From Pilaira anomala (taxonomy: Eukaryota; Mucoromycota; Mucoromycetes; Mucorales; Mucoraceae), in assembly GCA_025716855.1 (NCBI GenBank), contig JAIXMQ010000015.1, positions 546,776-610,775 on the forward strand: a stretch of 64,000 nt of DNA, given 5' to 3'. Below, one piece after another: positions 57,201-64,000 of this stretch; the first letter of the stretch is position 1, and each line of letters opens with the position of its first letter. The translations under genes and the position numbers were made by a program. The notes beneath the pieces are model-generated. The model saw only the letters and a list, made by a program, of their open reading frames with translations. It was not told where the DNA came from and ran no database searches.

Positions 57201-59039
57201 CCAACGTCTCAAAAGGCCCTCATGCGATTTCTTGGGTTTTGCGTCTTCTATCACAAGTTTATTAAGGATCTTTCTTCAGTTGCTAAACCGTTATACTCTC
57301 TGCTTCAGAAAGATGTTCCTTTCAATTGGTCTTCCGAGGCTGCTGCTGCTTTTGAGACGCTCAAAACTACTATGATGACTCTGCCTACCTTGGCGTATCC
57401 TGATCCTCGACGACCTTTTGATTTACATTGCGATGCCAGCAATTTTGGTCTGGGGGCTGTTCTTGTTCAAGATGGACGACCCGTCGCATTTGCCAGCAAA
57501 ACCCTCTCTGTTTCACAAATAAACTATAGCGTAACTGAAAAAGAATGTCTTTCCATTGTTTGGGCTTTGGACCACTTCCACGCTTACATCTTTGGTGCTG
57601 AATTGACAGTATACACGGATCATGCTGCCCTAAAAGCCATTCTTACTACGAAAACTCCTAAAGGTCGTATTGCACGTTGGATCATGGCTCTTCAGTCCTA
57701 TCGGTTTACCATTGTTCACAAAAAAGGATGTCTTAATCAAGATGCTGATGCCCTTAGCCGCCGTTCCCAACAAAATGCTCAAGAACTACTTGCTCCAGTA
57801 CCTACTGCTGCTGAACTCCACAAGCTCCAATTAGTTGATCCTGACATCAGAGTTCTTTTGAAGGGGGGATTGAAACATCCATTTGTCTGGAAAAATAATT
57901 TAGTAGGGAAAGTCAGCATTCATAATAATATTTCAAATATTTCAGTTGTTATTCCTAGATCACTCTTACCCATGATTTTAACTAAATCCCATGATGACTC
58001 TATGGCTGGACACTTTGGCGTTAAACGTACATTGGAAAAGGCCAGACAATTTGGGTGGTGGTCTCACATGCAAGAAGATGTTGAAAACTGGGTTCGTTAT
58101 TGTGAAGGTTGTCAAAGAGCTAAAGTTCGCACTGATTCTACCAATGCCCCGTTACAACCGATCTTACCGTCTCGTATTGGTGAAATCTGGGCTTCTGACA
58201 TCGCTACTCTGGTTCCTAGCAAGAAAGGTAACAAGTATTTAATTGTCTTTATGGAATATCTCTCCAAATGGGTTGTTACAGCAGCTGTTCCCACTCTCGA
58301 TACTGACCATATCATACAAGTCCTTCTCTATGAAATTGTGTTGAAATTACATCTACCCGAGCGCTTGATTACCGACAACGGAAGTAATTATATCTCTCAG
58401 GCCATGTCTCAAGTATGTAAACGTCTTGGTATTAAACGCTCCCTTACATCAGTTGAAGCACCACAAACCGATGGTCTAGTAGAACGTATGAACCGAACAA
58501 TCAAAACTACTTTAGCTATTTGTGCAGAACAAGATCCAGCATCCTGGGATGAACATCTTCCATTTGTCACCTTCGCATATAACACAGCCAGACAAGAAAG
58601 TACCGGGTTCTCTCCTTTCGAGGTTCTATTTGGTGTCAAAGCTAAACTTCCCTTATTACCGAATCTAAATGATCAACCCGCTTACGTCACTGAAGAATGG
58701 GTCGCCTATCTGAATAATCACCTTCCAGTAATCCATGGTACAGCTATAGAAAATATCAAACGCGCTCAAGTCAAACAGAAACGCTCCTACAACAAAGGAA
58801 CTGGTGTCAAATACGATTATGTTGCTGGAGACCTAGTAGCAAGAAAAAATCTATTAAAATCTGGCTTTCCTAAACAAAGGTGGTTAGGCCCATACACAAT
58901 TCTAGGTCTTAACAACAAAGAAGGTACCTCGTTCAAGTTATTAAAAATCGGCGACCCAGCTCATTATGCTACAACTGCTAATGCAAGACATCTTCGTCCT
59001 TGGTTCAAACAAACTGACCGGCTCGACACTCTCCAGTAG
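54208..59039 (+). pseudogene. Gag-Pol of gypsy copy 2, single-base frameshift in Gag
   Basis: The sequence CATGTCCCCTG of copies 1 and 3 reads CATGTCCCTG here (about 54577-54586). The frame is therefore shifted at about residue 125: the first part ends at 54648 after 146 codons, and the original frame resumes from an ATG at 54597, open to 59039. Everything from the rest of Gag through integrase is retained and matches copy 1. The change lies in a C homopolymer and could be a true mutation or a base-calling error. Confidence 0.92.
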
Positions 59040-59051
59040 GAGGGGGGATGA

Positions 59052-59378
59052 TGTGACGTTTGGTAAGTCACGTCTGTGTTTCTTTTTCCTTTTCCGGGCT
59101 TGCTCTTCTTCCTTCAATATTCTTATGCCCGTTAATTACTTTATGTCTGCATACATATCGTGTCATCTGTTTCTACTTTCCTCCTTCCTTTATGTACGAA
59201 ATATCTCTATTCATATATTATATCCGAAATCCATTTAGTATAAATATCCCCAAAGTTTTATTCAATAAAAAGATTATTCAAGTTTTAAATAAGAAAAATA
59301 AAAAGTACTCTTTTTATTTTTGGTTCTTTATTTTTTATTTTTTATAAATCCGTTCTGATACAAGTCACAGCCGTTACA
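59052..59378 (+). repeat. LTR 3 of the gypsy array (327 bp), shared
   Basis: Third LTR, same ends (TGTGACG...CGTTACA), same TATA box and AATAAA. It is the 3' LTR of copy 2 and the 5' LTR of copy 3. Confidence 0.95.
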
Positions 59379-59416
59379 TTGGTGGAGAAGCTCAATCATC
59401 CCATTTTTTTTTAATC

Positions 59417-62400
59417 ATGTCAAACCACTTACCTGTTCCCGATGCTAATGTTATCGCTGGTGCTAGTTCTCCGTCTATGCAACAAGGTCTCTCGTTCCAA
59501 GTACCCTCCACTCCTGCTACCGTTGTAGGTCTTGGTCTCTCTGGGGTATCTCCCGCCTTATTAAGCCGACCTGCTGTACCTAATGATCCTGCACCGACTT
59601 CTATGTCTGAGGAAGGGGATGCCATATCTGTTCCAGATGATGATAGTTTTCGTGCGTATTTTCAACATGTTAAAGATAAGTATTTTGAACTGGTTGGGTA
59701 TGTTACTACTGGTAAGGCTGCTCGTGCTGACCAGGTTGGTCAATTACAAGAGAGATTGACTTTATATCTTACGCTGTTCCCCACCATGTCCCCTGCTCAA
59801 CAAGCTATGTTTACTCCTACCATCCAAGAAACGGAGGCTGCTATTAATCAATTGTTGACAGAGAATGCGTTACTTGAATCCATGGTGGAACCAGAAACTC
59901 AATGGGTCCGTTCAGAGTTGAATTCTCTTGCTGTTCGTTTCCCGTCTTCTCTGAAGGTCTTCGTACTCGATTATGCATGGCCATCTCTCGCTGATTGTCA
60001 GCAACTAGGTCTTTCTGATAATTTTATTCAAGTGATTCAAGGGGTCAATTCCCTTACTCCTTCGTATTTACAAGCTGATACTGCAGCTATCCAACGAGAG
60101 GTTCTTCGTTGTATACAATCCTTGGACTTGAATGGTGGTACTAAGAAGACGGTGTCTTCTTCTGGGTTGGGCGACGGTGGTGTTTCCCAACATAATGTGA
60201 TGTTACGTGCTCGTATTCCCCAGTTCGATCCTAAGAATACTGGTGATACTGAATATGCTCGTAACTGGCTAGCTAAATATGATTGGTATTGTAACTCTGC
60301 TAAGTGTACGGAGGAGGTCCGTATGCAAGATGTTGCCTTACGGTTGGATGGGTCTGCGTTCACCTGGTTTGTAGCTTTACCTAAACCGACTCAACAGTCG
60401 TGGCAAGAATTCAGTGTAGCCTTTTTGCGCAAGTTTGCTTGTGGTCTCACGTCCTCCGAAGCTGCCCTGAAATCATTAAAAGAATTTACGAAAGGGTCTT
60501 TGTCTATGCATGATTTTGGAACGGAGTTAACCTCTTTATTGCACCGCGCCAATGTGTATCCTATCAACTTACAGTTGGATTACTTGTTTGAAAAGTTACC
60601 TCTTCGGATTGCTGAAGCCTTTGCTCACCATGACCCAGCTGACCTTGAAGACGCTCTACGCATTTGCACTCGGTTGGAAACTCGCTTACAACAGATGGAC
60701 AAGTTACAAGGTTCCAGTCGTGTCAGTGAGACACCTCCTCATGTTTACCAAGAACAAAACTTCCAACGACGACGTTTTGATAATAACAACCGGCGCTCCA
60801 CAGACCGTACGTCTTCAAATTCCAAACCAGAGACACGTACTTGTTACCGTTGCCACAAGCCTGGACATATTCGTAAGGATTGTTTTGTCAAGATGAATAA
60901 CAATAGGCATATCCAAAACTTTCAGTCTGGTGGTTCGGGTAATTCTGGTGGTGCTGGTGACTCTCGTGGTGCTGGTGACTCTCGTGGTGCTGGTGACTCT
61001 CGTGGTTCTGGTGGATCTCCTGGTTTTGATAATTCTGGTGTTGGTGGCGATACTGGTGGTGGTACTCGTGGTGATGGCGATGCTGGTGGTGTTAATGGTG
61101 CTGGTGAAGGTGTGGTTTACTCTGCCCACAATAAGGTTGATAGTAGTGATAGCGAAGAGGATGAGTATTACGGCAATGATGATAACGGATTGGAAAGCAA
61201 TATTTTTTCACACTTTCTAAACAACCAACAGGCGAAGCTAGTTGCTATCCCAAATCCACTGCGGTTCACAGTTGCAGCAGTTGAAACCCAACGGCAACAA
61301 CCAGTGTCAATTCTTGTAGATACAGGTTCCACTTTAAGTACCATCTCTGCTCAAAAAGCTCAGCAATTACAGCTGGAACAGTTACAGAGTACTCCCTGTG
61401 TCATCACCTATGGTAATAAATCAACGCAAACCAGTGACAAGAAAGCTATTTTACACCTCCAATTTGATAATAATTTTGTCACTACTGCTTATGTATACGT
61501 GGTGCAACACCAAAACGAAGGTATCATCCTAGGTATGGACTGGATGACTGAAGCTGATATCATTATTCACCCTAAAACTAGACAAATTAGTCAATGTCAA
61601 AATAATCAAGTACAAGAAGTTGGAAGCCTACCAGATATTCCATCTTTGATAGAAACAACTTTCCCCAATTTGATCGTACATTCAGAATATCAAACTATCA
61701 CTAATGCACCGTTTCATTATCGTATCGACACCGGTGATGAATTACCAGTTGTTTCACGGGGTTATCGTAGATCACAATTTGAAGAAGACATTATCCAAAC
61801 TGAAGTAAACAAGATGCTTGCTGCTAAGGTGATTGTAAATAGTACTAGTGATTGGTGCTCGAACGTAGTCTTGGTCAAGAAACCGGATGGGTCATTTCGT
61901 TTTTGCATAGATTACCGCAAGTTAAATCAAATTACCGTAAAAGACAAGTATCCTCTGCCCCGAATTGATGACTTGATCGATCGCTTACAAGGTTCTCGCT
62001 TCTTCTCTACCATTGATCTAAAGTCAGGTTATTGGCAACTCCCTATGCATGAATTGGACGCGAAGAAGACTGCTTTCACGGCTAATGGTTCTCTATATCA
62101 CTTCTTATGTCTTCCTTTTGGTGTGACCAATGGACCCAGCCATTTCATGCGGTATATGCATACAGTATTAAAAGGTATTAAAAATGCTATGGTGTACATC
62201 GACGATATTATCTGCTTTAATGAAACAGCACAAGATCATCTTGATACTATCACAGTTGTTCTTCGACGGTTGGATGAATTTAACCTGAAGATATCATTAA
62301 AGAAGTGTCAGTTCTTTCAACCAGAAGTGCAATTCTTGGGTTTTCTACTTAGCCATAATGGTATTCGTTCGAATCCAATAAAAGTTGAGGTGATCAAGAC

Positions 62401-64000
62401 CTGGCCAACCCCAACGTCTCAAAAGGCCCTCATGCGATTTCTTGGGTTTTGCGTCTTCTATCACAAGTTTATTAAGGATCTTTCTTCAGTTGCTAAACCG
62501 TTATACTCTCTGCTTCAGAAAGATGTTCCTTTCAATTGGTCTTCCGAGGCTGCTGCTGCTTTTGAGACGCTCAAAACTACTATGATGACTCTGCCTACCT
62601 TGGCGTATCCTGATCCTCGACGACCTTTTGATTTACATTGCGATGCCAGCAATTTTGGTCTGGGGGCTGTTCTTGTTCAAGATGGACGACCCGTCGCATT
62701 TGCCAGCAAAACCCTCTCTGTTTCACAAATAAACTATAGCGTAACTGAAAAAGAATGTCTTTCCATTGTTTGGGCTTTGGACCACTTCCACGCTTACATC
62801 TTTGGTGCTGAATTGACAGTATACACGGATCATGCTGCCCTAAAAGCCATTCTTACTACGAAAACTCCTAAAGGTCGTATTGCACGTTGGATCATGGCTC
62901 TTCAGTCCTATCGGTTTACCATTGTTCACAAAAAAGGATGTCTTAATCAAGATGCTGATGCCCTTAGCCGCCGTTCCCAACAAAATGCTCAAGAACTACT
63001 TGCTCCAGTACCTACTGCTGCTGAACTCCACAAGCTCCAATTAGTTGATCCTGACATCAGAGTTCTTTTGAAGGGGGGATTGAAACATCCATTTGTCTGG
63101 AAAAATAATTTAGTAGGGAAAGTCAGCATTCATAATAATATTTCAAATATTTCAGTTGTTATTCCTAGATCACTCTTACCCATGATTTTAACTAAATCCC
63201 ATGATGACTCTATGGCTGGACACTTTGGCGTTAAACGTACATTGGAAAAGGCCAGACAATTTGGGTGGTGGTCTCACATGCAAGAAGATGTTGAAAACTG
63301 GGTTCGTTATTGTGAAGGTTGTCAAAGAGCTAAAGTTCGCACTGATTCTACCAATGCCCGTTACAACCGATCTTACCGTCTCGTATTGGTGAAATCTGGG
63401 CTTCTGACATCGCTACTCTTTCCTAGCAAGAAAGGTAGCAAAAATATATTTAATTGTCTTTATGGAATATCTCTCCAAATGGGTTGTTACAGCAGCTGTT
63501 CCCACTCTCGATACTGACCATATCATACAAGTCCTTCTCTATGAAATTGTGTTGAAATTACATCTACCCGAGCGCTTGATTACCGACAACGGAAGTAATT
63601 ATATCTCTCAGCCATGTCTCAAGTATGTAAACGTCTTGGTATTAAACGCTCCCTTACATCAGTTGAAGCACCACAAACGATGGTCTAGTAGAACGTATGA
63701 ACCGAACAATCAAAACTACTTTAGCTATTTGTGCAGAACAAGATCCAGCATCCTGGGATGAACATCTTCCATTTGTCACCTTCGCATATAACACAGCCAG
63801 ACAAGAAAGTAACGGGGTTCTCTCCTTTCGAGGTTCTATTTGGTGTCAAAGCTAAACTTCCCTTATTACCGAATCTAAATGATCAACCCCGCTTACGTCA
63901 CTGAAGAATGGGTCGCCTATCTGAATAATCACCTTCCAGTAATCCATGGTACAGCTATAGAAATATCAAACGCGCTCAAGTCAAACAGAAACGCTCCTAC
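59417..64000 (+). pseudogene. Gag-Pol of gypsy copy 3, intact to integrase, then indel-ridden and truncated
   Basis: Open from the normal start to about residue 1313, with the same Gag, zinc knuckle, protease, RT and RNase H as copy 1. At 63354-63357 one C of a four-C run is missing, shifting the frame; the translation then ends at 63517. Further differences from copy 1 follow: two bases missing at about 63419, a small insertion in an A/T run at about 63440, single-base losses at about 63611, 63678 and 63960, and single-base gains at about 63812 and 63889. The first-copy integrase catalytic sequence is thus present but out of frame. Confidence 0.9.

Larger units (their letters stand above)
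53843..59378 (+). mobile_element. Ty3/gypsy LTR retrotransposon, copy 2 (frameshifted)
   Basis: Spans LTR 2 to LTR 3 at a period of 5,209 bases against 5,210 for copy 1. The one-base difference is a missing C in Gag. I noticed no other change while reading it against copy 1. Confidence 0.94.
59052..64000 (+). mobile_element. Ty3/gypsy LTR retrotransposon, copy 3 (cut by window end)
   Basis: Begins with LTR 3. The internal region matches copy 1 up to about 63355; after that many small indels appear. The window ends inside the integrase C-terminal part, so its 3' LTR is not seen. Confidence 0.93.

Noticed and set aside
1..64000. CRISPR arrays, bacterial operons, phage genes
   Set aside because: Spliceosomal introns, eukaryotic protein families and LTR elements show nuclear fungal DNA; no regularly spaced short repeats were seen.

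Overview
This window looks like nuclear DNA of a filamentous fungus, most likely an early-diverging one of the Mucoromycota/Mucorales type. It is AT-rich with many homopolymer runs. Genes are cut by several short introns (about 50-100 bases, GTAAGT-like donors), and reconstructed proteins match fungal families: uL15, UBR1-type N-recognin, UTP15, peroxisomal dienoyl-CoA isomerase, an M49 peptidase, and the mitochondrial 2-oxodicarboxylate carrier. The clade is inferred from gene structure and protein resemblance; no search was run.

Layout. 1-2.9 kb: AT-rich, with microsatellites and possible decayed coding. 2.9-12.4 kb: a compact gene block (uL15, an unrecognised protein, a DUF1764 protein, and a 2,173-residue UBR1-like E3 ligase). 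12.4-22.8 kb: mostly repeats, consisting of a 2-kb unit ('unit A'), two copies of a foldback-like AT-rich family ('unit B'), a 595-bp TA-flanked MITE nested in one of them, and one isolated gene for a predicted secreted protein. 22.8-33.5 kb: a second gene block (ECH1-like isomerase with C-terminal SKL, UTP15, M49 peptidase, an acidic unknown protein, a CAMK-type kinase, the ODC carrier). 33.5-48.6 kb: gene-poor, with second copies of units A and B, a captured and broken 3' end of the M49 gene, gene relics (p24 family, C2H2 finger), a hairpin-bearing island and a dead MULE transposase. 48.6-64.0 kb: three head-to-tail copies of one Ty3/gypsy element sharing single 327-bp LTRs (LTR-INT-LTR-INT-LTR-INT), running off the window end.

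The host genes are housekeeping functions (ribosome, rRNA processing, protein turnover, peroxisomal beta-oxidation, mitochondrial transport) and are not an operon or pathway. The most interesting material is the repeat biology: a chain of duplications linking 13, 26 and 36 kb that carried a piece of the M49 gene, the foldback family with an inserted Tc1/mariner-like MITE whose empty site is preserved, and the tandem gypsy array. The array is either a real shared-LTR concatemer or an assembly product; a burst of small indels in the last 650 bases warns about sequence quality there.
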